NCBI RefSeq assembly: GCF_003342675.1
Contig: NZ_CP031148.1
Coordinates: 372,001-436,000, forward strand
From: Haloplanus rubicundus
GTDB lineage: Archaea > Halobacteriota > Halobacteria > Halobacteriales > Haloferacaceae
Direction of reading: 5' to 3'
Length of the DNA: 64,000 nucleotides
Shown here: piece after piece, positions 46,011 to 55,378 of the stretch
How the letters are laid out: every line of letters begins with the position of its first letter
How positions within the stretch are numbered: the stretch's first letter is position 1
Program-made: the position numbers and the translations under genes
The notes under the pieces: generated by a model
Database searches by the model: none
Seen by the model: only the letters and a program-made list of their open reading frames with translations
Told to the model about the DNA's origin: nothing

Positions 46011-48071
46011 GTGAGCGACACGAACTCCGGGCCGCTCCAGCCGGACCGGCCCGACGCCGACCGGCCCTTCCGGGTCGACGCGCCCTTCGATCCCGCGGGC
46101 GACCAGCCCGACGCCATCGAGGAACTCGTCGCCGGCTACGAGGCCGGGATGGACGAGCAGACCCTCCTCGGCGTGACGGGGTCGGGCAAGACCAACACCG
46201 TCTCGTGGGTGATCGAGGAGCTCCAGCAGCCGACGCTCGTCATCGCCCACAACAAGACGCTGGCCGCCCAGCTGTACGAGGAGTTCCGAAATCTGTTCCC
46301 GGACAACGCCGTCGAATACTTCGTCTCCTACTACGACTACTACCAGCCCGAGGCGTACGTCGAGCAGACGGACACGTTCATCGACAAGGACGCCTCGATC
46401 AACGACGAAATCGACCGCCTGCGCCACTCCGCGACCCGGTCGCTACTCACTCGCAACGACGTCATCGTCGTCGCGAGCGTGTCGGCCATCTACGGGCTGG
46501 GCGACCCCGCGAACTACGTCGACATGGCCATGCGCCTCGAGACGGGTCAGGAGATCGACCGCGACGACCTGCTGGCCCGGCTCGTCGACCTGAACTACGA
46601 CCGCAACGACGTGGACTTCACGCAGGGCACCTTCCGGGTGCGCGGCGACACCGTCGAGGTGTTCCCGATGTACGGCCGCTACGCCGTCCGCGTGGAGTTT
46701 TGGGGCGACGAAATCGACCGCCTGACGAAGCTCGATCCGCTGGAAGGCGAGGTGAAGAGTCAGGAGCCGGCGGCCCTGATCCACCCGGCCGAACACTACT
46801 CCATTCCGGAGGAACGGCTCGAAAACGCCATCGACGAAATCGAGGAGCTGATGCAGGATCGGGTGGCCTACTTCGAGCGGCAAGGGAATCTGGTCGCCGC
46901 CCAGCGCATCGAGGAGCGCACCACCTTCGACATCGAGATGCTGCGCGAGACGGGCTACTGCTCGGGCATCGAGAACTACTCCGTCCACCTCTCGGACCGG
47001 GCGTCCGGCGAGTCGCCCTACACCCTGCTGGATTACTTCCCCGATACCTTCCTCACGGTCGTCGACGAGTCCCACCAGACCCTCCCGCAGATCAAGGGCC
47101 AGTACGAGGGCGACAAGTCGCGCAAGGACTCGCTGGTCGAGAACGGCTTCCGGCTCCCGACCGCCTACGACAATCGCCCGCTCACCTTCGCGGAGTTCGA
47201 GGAGAAGACGGATCGGGCGCTCTACGTCTCGGCGACGCCGGGGGACTACGAGCAGGAACACTCCGAGCAGGTGGTCGAACAGATCGTTCGCCCCACGTAT
47301 CTGGTCGACCCCGCCGTCGAGGTGGCATCGGCGACGGGGCAGGTCGAGGACCTGATGGATCGGATCGACGACCGGATCGAGCGGGACGAGCGCGTCCTCG
47401 TCACGACGCTCACCAAGCGCATGGCCGAGGACCTGACGGAGTACCTCTCGGAGGCGGGCGTCGCGGTGGAGTACATGCACGACGAGACGGACACGCTGGA
47501 GCGCCACGAACTGATCAGGGGCCTGCGCCTCGGCGACTTCGACGTGCTCGTCGGCATCAACCTCCTCCGGGAGGGACTGGACATCCCCGAGGTGTCGCTG
47601 GTCGCCATCCTCGACGCCGACCAGGAGGGCTTTCTCCGCTCGGAGACGACGCTCGTCCAGACGATGGGCCGGGCCGCCCGCAACGTCAACGGCGAGGTGG
47701 TGCTCTACGCCGACGAGGTGACGGATTCGATGCGGTCGGCCATCGACGAGACCCAGCGCCGTCGCCGCATCCAGCAGGAGTTCAACGCGGAACACGGGCA
47801 CGAACCGACGACCATCCAGAAGGAGGTGGGTGAGACGAACCTGCCGGGGAGCGAGACGGACACCTCGGGCGTCACCGGCGACGCACCCGAGAGCGAGGAG
47901 GAGGCCCGCGCCCGCATCGAGGCGCTCGAAGAGCGGATGGCGGCCGCCGCCGACAACCTGGAGTTCGAACTCGCGGCGGACATCCGTGACCGGATCCGCG
48001 AACTCCGCGAGGACTGGGCGTTCGACGACGCCGACGACGGCATCGCCCCGGAGTTCGACGCGGAGTTCTGA
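46011..48071 (+). CDS. uvrB: Excinuclease ABC subunit B
   Basis: Damage-verifying helicase subunit of nucleotide excision repair; with UvrA it loads on lesions and recruits UvrC. 686 residues: Walker [20 protein letters not shown], the beta-hairpin [15 protein letters not shown] near 365, motif [11 protein letters not shown] near 555 and the C-terminal UVR motif ([18 protein letters not shown]) that binds UvrC. The GTG at 46011 fits the family length; the frame is open upstream but not protein-like. uvrA and uvrC are not in the window. Presence of UvrABC in a haloarchaeon is normal. Confidence 0.97.
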   Translation: MSDTNSGPLQPDRPDADRPFRVDAPFDPAGDQPDAIEELVAGYEAGMDEQTLLGVTGSGKTNTVSWVIEELQQPTLVIAHNKTLAAQLYEEFRNLFPDNAVEYFVSYYDYYQPEAYVEQTDTFIDKDASINDEIDRLRHSATRSLLTRNDVIVVASVSAIYGLGDPANYVDMAMRLETGQEIDRDDLLARLVDLNYDRNDVDFTQGTFRVRGDTVEVFPMYGRYAVRVEFWGDEIDRLTKLDPLEGEVKSQEPAALIHPAEHYSIPEERLENAIDEIEELMQDRVAYFERQGNLVAAQRIEERTTFDIEMLRETGYCSGIENYSVHLSDRASGESPYTLLDYFPDTFLTVVDESHQTLPQIKGQYEGDKSRKDSLVENGFRLPTAYDNRPLTFAEFEEKTDRALYVSATPGDYEQEHSEQVVEQIVRPTYLVDPAVEVASATGQVEDLMDRIDDRIERDERVLVTTLTKRMAEDLTEYLSEAGVAVEYMHDETDTLERHELIRGLRLGDFDVLVGINLLREGLDIPEVSLVAILDADQEGFLRSETTLVQTMGRAARNVNGEVVLYADEVTDSMRSAIDETQRRRRIQQEFNAEHGHEPTTIQKEVGETNLPGSETDTSGVTGDAPESEEEARARIEALEERMAAAADNLEFELAADIRDRIRELREDWAFDDADDGIAPEFDAEF

Positions 48072-48457
48072 GAGGGCGGCTGTCCGGCGAGTCTCGCCGG
48101 ACCGTCCCGGCGAGCGTCTCTGCTGGTGGGTGAGACGGCGGTCGTTGGGGCCGACATAAGAGCGCGGCCCGTCGAAGCCAGCGCCACCGATTCGGAGTAG
48201 ACGGACGGAGTCAGAGGCACACTGCATCTTCCGCCCCCGTATAAACGGGTTATACGAATAAGCTACAGAGGGATACGGTCACGATGTGTCGTTCAGTGGT
48301 ATGGCACGTAGACACAGTGGCGGCGACCGAGCCAGAGCTACTGCATCACGATTCTCCCTCCCCGAGAAGGCCTCAACGGCATTCGACGCCAGTCGGTTCC
48401 GGCGTATCTGGACGACGCTAGTCGGCTATTACGCTGGACCACCACTATAGAGCAACG
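48072..48457. other. Intergenic DNA upstream of the GcvT-like gene
   Basis: About 386 bases with lower GC than the surroundings. It contains the palindrome described separately and no convincing gene. A 49-codon ORF at 48301-48450 was considered and not called. Confidence 0.45.
48239..48255. promoter_or_regulatory. Palindrome GTATAA-N5-TTATAC
   Basis: Perfect 6-base inverted repeat around ACGGG, overlapping TATA-like sequence about 200 bases upstream of the GcvT-like gene. It could be a regulator site or the TATA box of an unannotated transcript. Confidence 0.4.
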
Positions 48458-49855
48458 ATGACGAGTAATCACCACCATCCGAACCACCCCGACGTCGACC
48501 AATCGGATCGTACCATCCCCAGAAATCTCCGTCAGACGGGCGACGCAGACGTCGACCTCCTGATATCGACCCGAGTTCGGCAGTCGCCGTTCTGGCACCT
48601 CTCCGTCGAGGCGGGGTGTCGACAGGCGACGGTGTACAATCACATGTACCACCCGCGGGCGTACATCGACCCCGACGAGGGCGGGTTGGACGCCGAGTAC
48701 GATCTGTTGGTCGAGGAGGTGACGCTGATGGACGTCGCCGTCGAGCGTCAGATCCGTGTCGAAGGGCCCGATGCCGAGGCGTTCGTCAACTACGTCATCA
48801 CGCGAGACGCGACCGAGATCGAGCCGATGCGTGGGAAATACGCCATCTGCTGCAACCAGGACGGCGGTATCCTCAACGACTTCGTCCTGTTACGACTCGC
48901 CGACGACGAGTTCTGGTTCTCGATCGCAGATGCCGACCTGAAACAGTGGCTGCAAGGGGTCACGGTCAACTCCGATTTCGAGGTCGACATCGACGAGATC
49001 GACGTCTCGCCGATGCAAGTGCAAGGCCCGAAATCGCCTGCCGTGATGGAGGCACTCGTCGGAGACGTGGTCGAAGACATCCCGTACTACGGACTGATGG
49101 AAGCCACGGTCAACGACATCCCGGTGCTGGTGAGTCAGACCGGCTTCTCCGGAGAGGCGGGGTTCGAGATATACGTCCGTGAGGCGACGGAGAACGCCGA
49201 AGGGGTGTGGAACCCGGTCCTCGAGACGGTCGAAGCCCACGGCGGTGCCGTGACGGGGATATCCCATCAACGACGTATCGCTGCCGGAATCATGTCGCTG
49301 GGACAGGACATGGACGACGAGACGTCGCCGTTCCAGGTCAACCTCGGCTTTCAGGTTCCCGACGACAAGGACGCGGACTACGTCGGCAAGACCGAACTGG
49401 AACGCCAGCAGGAGGCCATCGAGAACGGTGCGTTCCCGTTTACGCACAAACTGGTCGGCCTGAAGATGGCCGGCGAACCGATCCGGGACTACGCCCCCGA
49501 CTTCTGGATCGTCTCGGATCCGGAGACCGGCGAGGAGTGTGGCTACGTGACGTCGGCGTGGTGGAATCCGGGTCTCGAAGCCAATCTCGCCCTCGCATTC
49601 GTGCCGGCGGCGAAACTGCAGGCCGCGACCGACGTGCCGCTCGACGACTCGATATACGACGCGGACGTCGACATGGAGTTCGAAGTTCACCTCCCGGACG
49701 AGTACGCGGAGGAGGCCGGCGACCCCGTCTATGCGACGGTAGCGAAGGTGCCGTTCAAGGAGTCAGTCAATCCCAGCGCTCGCGAACAGGCCAAGATTCA
49801 CGCCAGAGACGAGATGACCGACTCGGGGTCTCGGACATCGGGGGACCGAGAGTAG
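48458..49855 (+). CDS. Aminomethyltransferase (GcvT/DmdA)-family protein
   Basis: 465-residue folate-dependent protein of the GcvT superfamily. LMDVAVERQIRVEGPDAEAF near residue 90, then ILNDFVLLRLADDEFW, PYYGLMEATVN and SQTGFSGEAGFEIY are the typical strands, with Glu of SGEAGFE placed where GcvT binds folate. The C-terminal barrel contains GYVTSAWWNPGLEANLALAF. It resembles dimethylsulfoniopropionate demethylase-like proteins more than glycine-cleavage T protein, and no gcvH or gcvP is near. Codon choice and base composition look less GC-rich than in neighbours, suggesting acquisition. The His-rich N-terminus (HHHPNHP) is unusual. The methyl donor is unknown. Confidence 0.75.
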   Translation: MTSNHHHPNHPDVDQSDRTIPRNLRQTGDADVDLLISTRVRQSPFWHLSVEAGCRQATVYNHMYHPRAYIDPDEGGLDAEYDLLVEEVTLMDVAVERQIRVEGPDAEAFVNYVITRDATEIEPMRGKYAICCNQDGGILNDFVLLRLADDEFWFSIADADLKQWLQGVTVNSDFEVDIDEIDVSPMQVQGPKSPAVMEALVGDVVEDIPYYGLMEATVNDIPVLVSQTGFSGEAGFEIYVREATENAEGVWNPVLETVEAHGGAVTGISHQRRIAAGIMSLGQDMDDETSPFQVNLGFQVPDDKDADYVGKTELERQQEAIENGAFPFTHKLVGLKMAGEPIRDYAPDFWIVSDPETGEECGYVTSAWWNPGLEANLALAFVPAAKLQAATDVPLDDSIYDADVDMEFEVHLPDEYAEEAGDPVYATVAKVPFKESVNPSAREQAKIHARDEMTDSGSRTSGDRE

Positions 49856-50085
49856 CTATCGAGGAACATTCGAGACCGGATGCGTACGCCCCCCGCGCCA
49901 GTCATTTACGAACCCGCGTGCGATGCCGGTGTGGGCCGCACTGACTGCCCGCGAGAATCGCGGCGACGGGTGAGACGGTCCACACGCGTTTCCTGTTCAG
50001 TCGGTTGCCGACACTTAGCACGGCTTGAGGAGTTCGACGACTTCCGCCACTCCCTGTGCGTGCCGGAGTCGTGGCAACTATCACC

Positions 50086-50098
50086 AACGTTTATAGCG
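50086..50098 (+). promoter_or_regulatory. TATA box of the small ORF at 50128
   Basis: CGTTTATAGCG about 30-40 bases upstream of the ATG, a good haloarchaeal TATA match. Confidence 0.5.
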
Positions 50099-50127
50099 CG
50101 GCGGTAATATGCTACTAGGTGACACGG

Positions 50128-50289
50128 ATGAGCCACGAAACTGATCCCTCTCGCCTTCCGGGAGACGAACGACCGACCCCGGACGGTCCGACCTCGCACA
50201 GTCTCCTCGGCCGCCTCGCCGCCCATCTCGCGGAGTGGCCGCGGAAATACGTAGACATGCGGGTCGACGCCCTCGATCCGAAGCGCTGA
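50128..50289 (+). CDS. 53-residue small acidic/basic protein
   Basis: Starts MSHETDPSRLPGDERPTPDG and ends with an amphipathic basic helix (about residues 26-53, with LAAHLAEWPRKYVDM). Supported by an upstream TATA box, an AGGTGA ribosome-binding sequence 8-13 bases before the ATG, and protein-like composition. It ends 14 bases before the convergent TauE gene. No family recognised. Confidence 0.6.
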   Translation: MSHETDPSRLPGDERPTPDGPTSHSLLGRLAAHLAEWPRKYVDMRVDALDPKR

Positions 50290-50303
50290 CGCCTTTTCGC
50301 CGC

Positions 50304-51401
50304 CTATCCCAGCCCCGCCGCCATCAGGAAGAGTGCCGTCGCGATGACGCCGAACAGCCCGGCGACGAAGCGTTTGATCGTCCGCGTGCTGAGCGCGTTG
50401 GAGACGTAGGGGGCGATCTGTCCGCCCGTCACCGTCGCCGGCACGGTGAACACGACCATGTTCCACGGGGTGGACGCGATCGAGAGCGAGTGGCCGCCGA
50501 CGAGGCCGCCGCCGAAGACGTGGACGAGCGAGGCGAGAATCGCCGTCAGCGCGACGACGATGTGGTTCGTGCCGATGGCGACCCGGACCGGCACCTTGGT
50601 CCCGAGCATGGAGATGATGCCGAGTTCGCCGATGCCGAAGCCCGCGAGCCCCTGGAAGGTGCCGCCGATGCTGTAGTTCGCCGCCCGGCGCAGGTAGCCC
50701 CCACGGGTGTAGGAGTAGTCGTCGCCGTCGCGGTCGACGCGCGTGACCGTCCCGTCGGCGGCCGTCTCGACGCCCGCAGGGCCGAGCTTGTCGGCGTCGT
50801 CGGGGAGATCGGCCGCCGCCGATTCGGCCGCCGCCGTCCCGCCGTCGGCCGCCGCGTCGGCGTCGTCCTCGCTCCCGCCGTGATCCAGATTCGTCTTGAA
50901 GAGGAGGTAGGCGGCCGCGAGCAGTGCGAGCCCGAGCAACGCGTGGAAGACGGGTTCCGGAATCACGAAGGAGAGGAGCGCGCCGCCGACGACGAAGGGA
51001 ATCGCCCCGCCGACGAGCGTGAGCGCCAGTCGGCGGTCGACGAGGCCGTACTGGATGAAGGCGACGGAGGAACTCGAGAGGCCGAACGCCTCGCTGATGA
51101 GCCCCACCTTCACCAGCGTCTCGGGTTCGAGGGGGTTGGCGAACAGCGGGAAGATGAAGATGAGGAAGGGGACGAAGATGGCCGACCCGCTGATCCCCAC
51201 GGTGTTCACGATGGTCGCACCCAGCAGGAAGGGGACGAACAGCCACCAGAACTCCAGCCAGTAGTCCAGTCCTGGGTCGTTCGGCGTCGTCGGCGCCGCG
51301 AACACGACGCCGACGATGAACAGCACCGGCGCCGAGAACACGAAGACGTGTTGATACTTCAGGAACCACTTCTGGACGCGGTCGGATGACGAGGCACTCA
51401 T
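50304..51401 (-). CDS. Sulfite exporter TauE/SafE-family permease
   Basis: 365-residue membrane protein with eight or nine predicted helices and a central acidic cytoplasmic loop (about residues 170-240, Asp/Ala-rich). Typical family segments are GISGSAIFVPFLIFIFP near 68 and GFGIGELGIISML near 260. Such proteins export sulfite, sulfoacetate or related anions. It probably shares a transcript with the 35-codon ORF 13 bases upstream, driven by the TATA box at 51551. A GcvT/DmdA-like gene lies nearby, which might fit sulfur compound metabolism, but this is only proximity. Confidence 0.88.
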   Translation of the reverse strand: MSASSSDRVQKWFLKYQHVFVFSAPVLFIVGVVFAAPTTPNDPGLDYWLEFWWLFVPFLLGATIVNTVGISGSAIFVPFLIFIFPLFANPLEPETLVKVGLISEAFGLSSSSVAFIQYGLVDRRLALTLVGGAIPFVVGGALLSFVIPEPVFHALLGLALLAAAYLLFKTNLDHGGSEDDADAAADGGTAAAESAAADLPDDADKLGPAGVETAADGTVTRVDRDGDDYSYTRGGYLRRAANYSIGGTFQGLAGFGIGELGIISMLGTKVPVRVAIGTNHIVVALTAILASLVHVFGGGLVGGHSLSIASTPWNMVVFTVPATVTGGQIAPYVSNALSTRTIKRFVAGLFGVIATALFLMAAGLG

Positions 51402-51414
51402 TGGTCCGTCGTGA

Positions 51415-51522
51415 TCAGGCGTCGATGCGCTCCGTCGTCACCGGCTGGTGCGACGACGCTGGGACGAAGTGGGGAGTGTTCGAACGAATGGGCAACACGC
51501 CGTCGACCGCGTCACGACTCAT
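51415..51522 (-). CDS. 35-residue leaderless small protein ahead of TauE
   Basis: Reads MSRDAVDGVLPIRSNTPHFV then PASSHQPVTTERIDA. The stop at 51415 lies 13 bases before the TauE ATG. A strong TATA box centred about 30 bases upstream of the ATG predicts transcription starting at the ATG itself, which supports this start. Family unknown; it may be a leader peptide or a regulator of the exporter. Confidence 0.5.
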   Translation of the reverse strand: MSRDAVDGVLPIRSNTPHFVPASSHQPVTTERIDA

Positions 51523-51550
51523 TGTCAGCGTGCCCGTAGCGTACTCCGTC

Positions 51551-51558
51551 TAAAAAGC
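51551..51558 (-). promoter_or_regulatory. TATA box for the small ORF/TauE operon
   Basis: Minus-strand CTTTTTAG, a strong haloarchaeal TATA match, 29-36 bases upstream of the ATG at 51522. Confidence 0.6.
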
Positions 51559-51643
51559 CTTGAGGTTCGACGGCAGCGTGGGGGTTCACACCACGCGCCC
51601 CGTCGCCGAAGCGCTTATGATGTAATGTGAAATATCTAACATC

Positions 51644-52498
51644 ATGCCCTCCGGACTCACGGTCGGCGTGGTCGTTCTCCTCGTCGTCGTCGGTGGGAGT
51701 GCGGGTATCGTGCTCGATTCCCCGGTCGCACAGCAGGGTGGTGGAGGACCCGGTGGGGGCGACGGCGGCGACGGCCAGCGGACACCGGGTGGCGGTGACG
51801 GGTCCGGTCCCGGGCCGAACGTGTCGGTGGACCACCGGGGTCCCGGCAACGCCTCGATCACCGTTCGCAACGCCGGGACGAACCGCACCGTACAGGTCCG
51901 CTTCCGGCGTACGGTCGAGAGCCCGGAGACGGGGCTGCGCCTCCGCGAGATGACCGTCACCGCCGGTGACCCCGAGTATCGGGTGGCCGTCCACACGAGG
52001 GCGCGGGCGAGCGCGGGTGCCGAGCGCTTCCCCGGCGCCTCACCCTTCGGCTACCTCAACGTGACCCACACGGTGCCGAACGCGAACGTCACCAACGCCA
52101 CGTTCACGTTCACTTTGAATCGGACGCGCTTGCGCGAGCGAACCGTCGCCGCCGAGAACGTCGGCCTCTATCGCTACCGGACGGAGAATCGGACCTGGCA
52201 GGCCCTCCAGACGCGCGTGCGGGCACAGAATCGGACGCACGTGACTTACCGCGCCGTCTCGCCGGACCTCTCCGAGTTCGCCGTCGCGCCTACCGCCGCG
52301 GCGACGACGTCCACGCCCACGACGACGGCGACGGCGACGGCCACCCCGACGCCCGAACCGACCGTTCGTCCGTCGACGCCCACGCCCACGCCCACGGCGA
52401 CGCCGATGCCCGGTACCGACGGCTCGGCCCCCGGCTTCGGTCCCCTCGCGGCCCTCCTGGCGCTGGCGGGATTCGGCGTCCTCGCCCGACGACGGTAA
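51644..52498 (+). CDS. PGF-CTERM surface protein
   Basis: 284-residue secreted protein: an N-terminal hydrophobic signal, a Gly/Pro-rich region, a PGF-pre-PGF-like domain (about 60-220) with several N-glycosylation sequons (NVSVDH, NASITV, NRTVQV), a Thr/Pro-rich stalk, and the C-terminal tripartite signal PGFGPLAALLALAGFGVLA followed by Arg-Arg-Arg. Haloarchaeal proteins with this tail are cleaved and lipid-anchored by archaeosortase A. The promoter is AT-rich (around 51619-51640). Likely a cell-envelope component. Confidence 0.9.
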   Translation: MPSGLTVGVVVLLVVVGGSAGIVLDSPVAQQGGGGPGGGDGGDGQRTPGGGDGSGPGPNVSVDHRGPGNASITVRNAGTNRTVQVRFRRTVESPETGLRLREMTVTAGDPEYRVAVHTRARASAGAERFPGASPFGYLNVTHTVPNANVTNATFTFTLNRTRLRERTVAAENVGLYRYRTENRTWQALQTRVRAQNRTHVTYRAVSPDLSEFAVAPTAAATTSTPTTTATATATPTPEPTVRPSTPTPTPTATPMPGTDGSAPGFGPLAALLALAGFGVLARRR

Positions 52499-52541
52499 TC
52501 CCGCCACCACACTTTTGCGCGCGCCACGCCCACCGACAGTC

Positions 52542-52730
52542 ATGTCACGCGCCGCCGTCGAAGTCGAGGACCTCCTGAAAGTCGTCCTCGTCCTCGTCGT
52601 CGTCTGGCTCGCCCTCGAAATCGTCGGTGAGGTGTTCGACCTCTTCGTCGGCCTGCTCAACCTCTTCCCGACGGTGATCGGAGTGCTCATCGTCGTGCTG
52701 ATCGTCCTCTGGTTGCTCGACCGGATCTGA
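52542..52730 (+). CDS. Small two-helix membrane protein
   Basis: 62 residues with MSRAAVEVEDLLKVV leading into a long hydrophobic helix and a second helix ending LLDRI. The ATG at 52542 gives a length and composition typical of small haloarchaeal membrane proteins (I recall a family of this form, name uncertain). It lies 43 bases after the PGF-CTERM gene and may be cotranscribed. Confidence 0.65.
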   Translation: MSRAAVEVEDLLKVVLVLVVVWLALEIVGEVFDLFVGLLNLFPTVIGVLIVVLIVLWLLDRI

Positions 52731-52771
52731 CGCTCCGGTACGTTCTTTTCTGCCCCCGCGTATCCCGACTC

Positions 52772-53311
52772 GTGTACAGTCTGAACGTTCCCGTCCCCCC
52801 CGCGGCCGAGCGCCTCGCGGCCGACCTCCACCCGCAACTCGTCGCCTTCGACCGGATTCGCGACCGCCACACGCTCGTCTGCAAGCGCTTCGAGGCCGAC
52901 GAGGCCGAGTACGACCACCTGCGCGAGCGCCTCCGGGTCGCGCTCTCGCCTACCCCTGCCTTTGAGGCGCAGGTTACGGGTATCGACGCCTTCGAGACGC
53001 CCACGCACGGTCCCGGCCCGGTGGTCTACCTCGCCGTCGAGAGTCCCGGCCTCCACGACCTGCACCGGCGACTCGTCGCGGCGTTCGGCGCGGTCCACGA
53101 CGACCTGGAGGGCGAGGCGTACGTCCCGCACGTCACGCTGGCGCGAGGAGGTGGCGAGGCGTCGGCGACGCCGCTGGCCCCCGGCGATGCGTCGGCACTC
53201 GACCGCCTCCGAGCCGTCGACATCGACCCCATCACGTGGACCGTCTCCGAACTCCACCTCTGGAGCCGCGCCCGTCGCGAGGCCGTGTGGACGGTGTCGC
53301 TGCCGCGCTAG
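52772..53311 (+). CDS. 2'-5' RNA ligase-family protein
   Basis: 179-residue 2H phosphoesterase. The two His-x-Thr motifs are RHTLVCKRF near residue 31 and YVPHVTLARGG near 118, the catalytic histidines of RNA ligase/cyclic phosphodiesterase enzymes. The start is GTG at 52772. It may act on RNA ends or cyclic nucleotides. The 3' end overlaps the convergent P450 gene by 4 bases. Confidence 0.88.
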   Translation: MYSLNVPVPPAAERLAADLHPQLVAFDRIRDRHTLVCKRFEADEAEYDHLRERLRVALSPTPAFEAQVTGIDAFETPTHGPGPVVYLAVESPGLHDLHRRLVAAFGAVHDDLEGEAYVPHVTLARGGGEASATPLAPGDASALDRLRAVDIDPITWTVSELHLWSRARREAVWTVSLPR

Positions 53312-54666
53312 CGCCGCTCGACCCGCATCGGCATCCCGCCCTCCGGATGCATCGTCAGCGACCCCTGGAGGTCGAGCGGGCCGTCCCCGCAGTAGTCGAG
53401 GCGGTACTCGCGTCCGATCACGGCCAGGATGAGCGTCGCCTCCAGCAACGAGAACTGCTTGCCGATGCAGTGGCGCGGCCCGCCGCCGAACGGGAAGTGT
53501 GCGAATCGGGGCCGGTCGGCGGCCCGCTCCCGCGTCCACCGGTCCGGATCGAAGCGTTCGGGGTCGTCCCACCATCGCGGCGAGCGGTGGACGGCCCACT
53601 GCGGGCACATCACCGCCGCCCCTTCGGGGATGCGGTACCCGCCGAGTTTCACGTCGACGAGCGGCTCGCGGAACATGGCGTACACCGGGGGATACAGCCG
53701 CATCGTCTCCTGTAAGACCCGATCCAGATACGTCAGCTCCCGCACGTCGGCGAACGTCGGCGCCCCGTCGAGGACCGAATCGAGTTCGGCGTGGAGTCGC
53801 CCCTCGGCCGCCGGATGCTCGGCGAGCAGGTAGCCGGCGTAGGTGAGCGTCAGCGCCGTCGTGTCGTGGCCCGCGAGCAGCATCGTCAGCACCTCGTCGC
53901 GGAGTTGCTGGTCGCTCACCTCGCCCCGATTCCGTGCCCGGAGGAGGATCGACAGCAGGTCCATCGGCGGGTTGTCGGCGTCGGCGTCGCCCTCGGTGCC
54001 GCGCCGCTCCTCGACGATGTCGTCGACGACGCCCTCCAGCCGCTCGACCGCGTCCTCGAACGCCCGGTTTCCGCGGGTCGGGAGCCAGTCCGGCGTGACG
54101 AAGCGGACGGGGTCGGGTTCGAAGCGCTTCCCGAGTGGATCGAGGGTCTCTTGGATCGCCCGCACCCGCTCGGCCGAGAGGTCGACGCCGAGCATGGCGT
54201 CGGCGATGATCCGCACCGTCAGCCGCGCCATCTCGGCTTCGAGGTCCAGGTCGTCGCCCGTCGACCACCTCTCGACCGTCGCCTCGGCGTGGGCGGTCAT
54301 CGTGTCGGCGATGCCCGCGACCCGCGACATGTCGAACGCGGGCGCCGCGAGCCTACGCTGCCGGCGCCACGTCTCACCCTCGCTCAGGAGGAGGCCGTTC
54401 CCGAGGAGGCGGCCGAGTTCGTCCGCCTGAAACTCCGGTTTCCGGTAGCGCGCGTGGTCGCCGACGAGCACCCGTTCGATGTCCGCGGGGTTGGTGAGGA
54501 CGTACGCGGACAGCGGCCCGAAGTCGACGCTCACTACGTCACCGTACACCGCTTCACACGCCGTCAGGAAGCCGAACGGGTCGCGCGCGTACTGTCTGCT
54601 GTTGCCGAAGACGGGTTCGCCGCGGGGGCCGGGGGGCCGTGACCGCGACCGTGACTGCGGGGGCAT
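53308..54666 (-). CDS. Cytochrome P450
   Basis: 452-residue haem monooxygenase. The haem thiolate is in FGGGPRHCIGKQFSLLEA, the oxygen-activating I-helix reads LLAGHDTTALTLTY, and the K-helix ExxR is ETMRLYPP. It has an N-terminal Pro/Arg-rich start (MPPQSRSRSRPPG) with no clear membrane anchor, typical of soluble prokaryotic P450s. Haloarchaeal P450s are often related to the CYP174 group, which I infer but cannot confirm. No ferredoxin or reductase gene is adjacent; substrate unknown. Confidence 0.95.
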   Translation of the reverse strand: MPPQSRSRSRPPGPRGEPVFGNSRQYARDPFGFLTACEAVYGDVVSVDFGPLSAYVLTNPADIERVLVGDHARYRKPEFQADELGRLLGNGLLLSEGETWRRQRRLAAPAFDMSRVAGIADTMTAHAEATVERWSTGDDLDLEAEMARLTVRIIADAMLGVDLSAERVRAIQETLDPLGKRFEPDPVRFVTPDWLPTRGNRAFEDAVERLEGVVDDIVEERRGTEGDADADNPPMDLLSILLRARNRGEVSDQQLRDEVLTMLLAGHDTTALTLTYAGYLLAEHPAAEGRLHAELDSVLDGAPTFADVRELTYLDRVLQETMRLYPPVYAMFREPLVDVKLGGYRIPEGAAVMCPQWAVHRSPRWWDDPERFDPDRWTRERAADRPRFAHFPFGGGPRHCIGKQFSLLEATLILAVIGREYRLDYCGDGPLDLQGSLTMHPEGGMPMRVERR

Positions 54667-54707
54667 CGCCCGGCGTTGGGCTGGGAGCGATATAAGCGCG
54701 TGGCCGG

Positions 54708-55337
54708 TCAGCCCGCGCCGTCGTCCTCGGCCACCAGCCAGTAGTCGTACGGCCGGTCGTCGTAGGCCGCGACCGAGAGCGTCACGCGATGCTGGCCGGC
54801 CGGCCGCCCTTCGACGGTGGTGACGAGTTTGTCGCTCGACCCCCGCATTCCGGTCACCGTCGTCCCGTTCCGGTACGTCGCCGTCGTGTTCGTGGCGATC
54901 AGCGCGTGGCCCGCGGCGAAGCGTCCGGGGGCGGTGAGCCGCACGAACGAGCGTTCACCGTCGAGTTCGGTGAGGTCGACCGTGACCGATTCCGAGCGAT
55001 GACACTCGCCAGTCGGTGGGGCGATGGGCGTTATCGTCGGCTCGTACGGCCCGGAGAACGTCTCGCGCCAGCACGGTCCCATGTCCTCGGTTCGCTCGAC
55101 GAAGACCACCCGGAGGGTGACGGTCACCGACTCGAACTCGTCGGGAATCGTGCCGGCGCGGACGGCGTACTCGACGCCGACGGGCTGGGGGGTGGTCGTG
55201 GTCGTGGCCGTCGGCGTCGCCGTCGCCGTCGCCGTCGCTGAGTCGGTCGGTTCGGCGGTGTCCGGAGGCCCGGCTATCGGGGCCGCACAGCCCGCGAGCA
55301 GTACGGCGAGGATCAGCGGGAGGGCACCGTGCCGCAT
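54708..55337 (-). CDS. Lipoprotein with low-complexity Thr region
   Basis: 209 residues starting MRHGALPLILAVLLAGCAAP: a lipobox LLAGC directly after the hydrophobic stretch, without twin arginines, so a Sec-type lipoprotein. A Thr/Ala/Pro run (about 30-48) is followed by a beta-rich domain with two further cysteines (GPCWRE and GECHRS) that could form a disulfide. The start at 55337 is chosen over a longer frame that merely mirrors the helicase. Function unknown; cell-surface localisation is inferred. Confidence 0.72.
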   Translation of the reverse strand: MRHGALPLILAVLLAGCAAPIAGPPDTAEPTDSATATATATPTATTTTTPQPVGVEYAVRAGTIPDEFESVTVTLRVVFVERTEDMGPCWRETFSGPYEPTITPIAPPTGECHRSESVTVDLTELDGERSFVRLTAPGRFAAGHALIATNTTATYRNGTTVTGMRGSSDKLVTTVEGRPAGQHRVTLSVAAYDDRPYDYWLVAEDDGAG

Positions 55338-55378
55338 ATTTCGGTGCCGTCGGTCCTGCGTGAAATGCTTTCTGCCGG

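Noticed and set aside
46443-48227. 594-codon open frame on the minus strand
   Set aside because: It lies opposite uvrB. GC-rich coding DNA leaves long open antisense frames, and this one has no family similarity.
48301-48450. 49-codon ORF upstream of the GcvT-like gene
   Set aside because: Basic, non-haloarchaeal composition, no clear promoter or ribosome-binding site.
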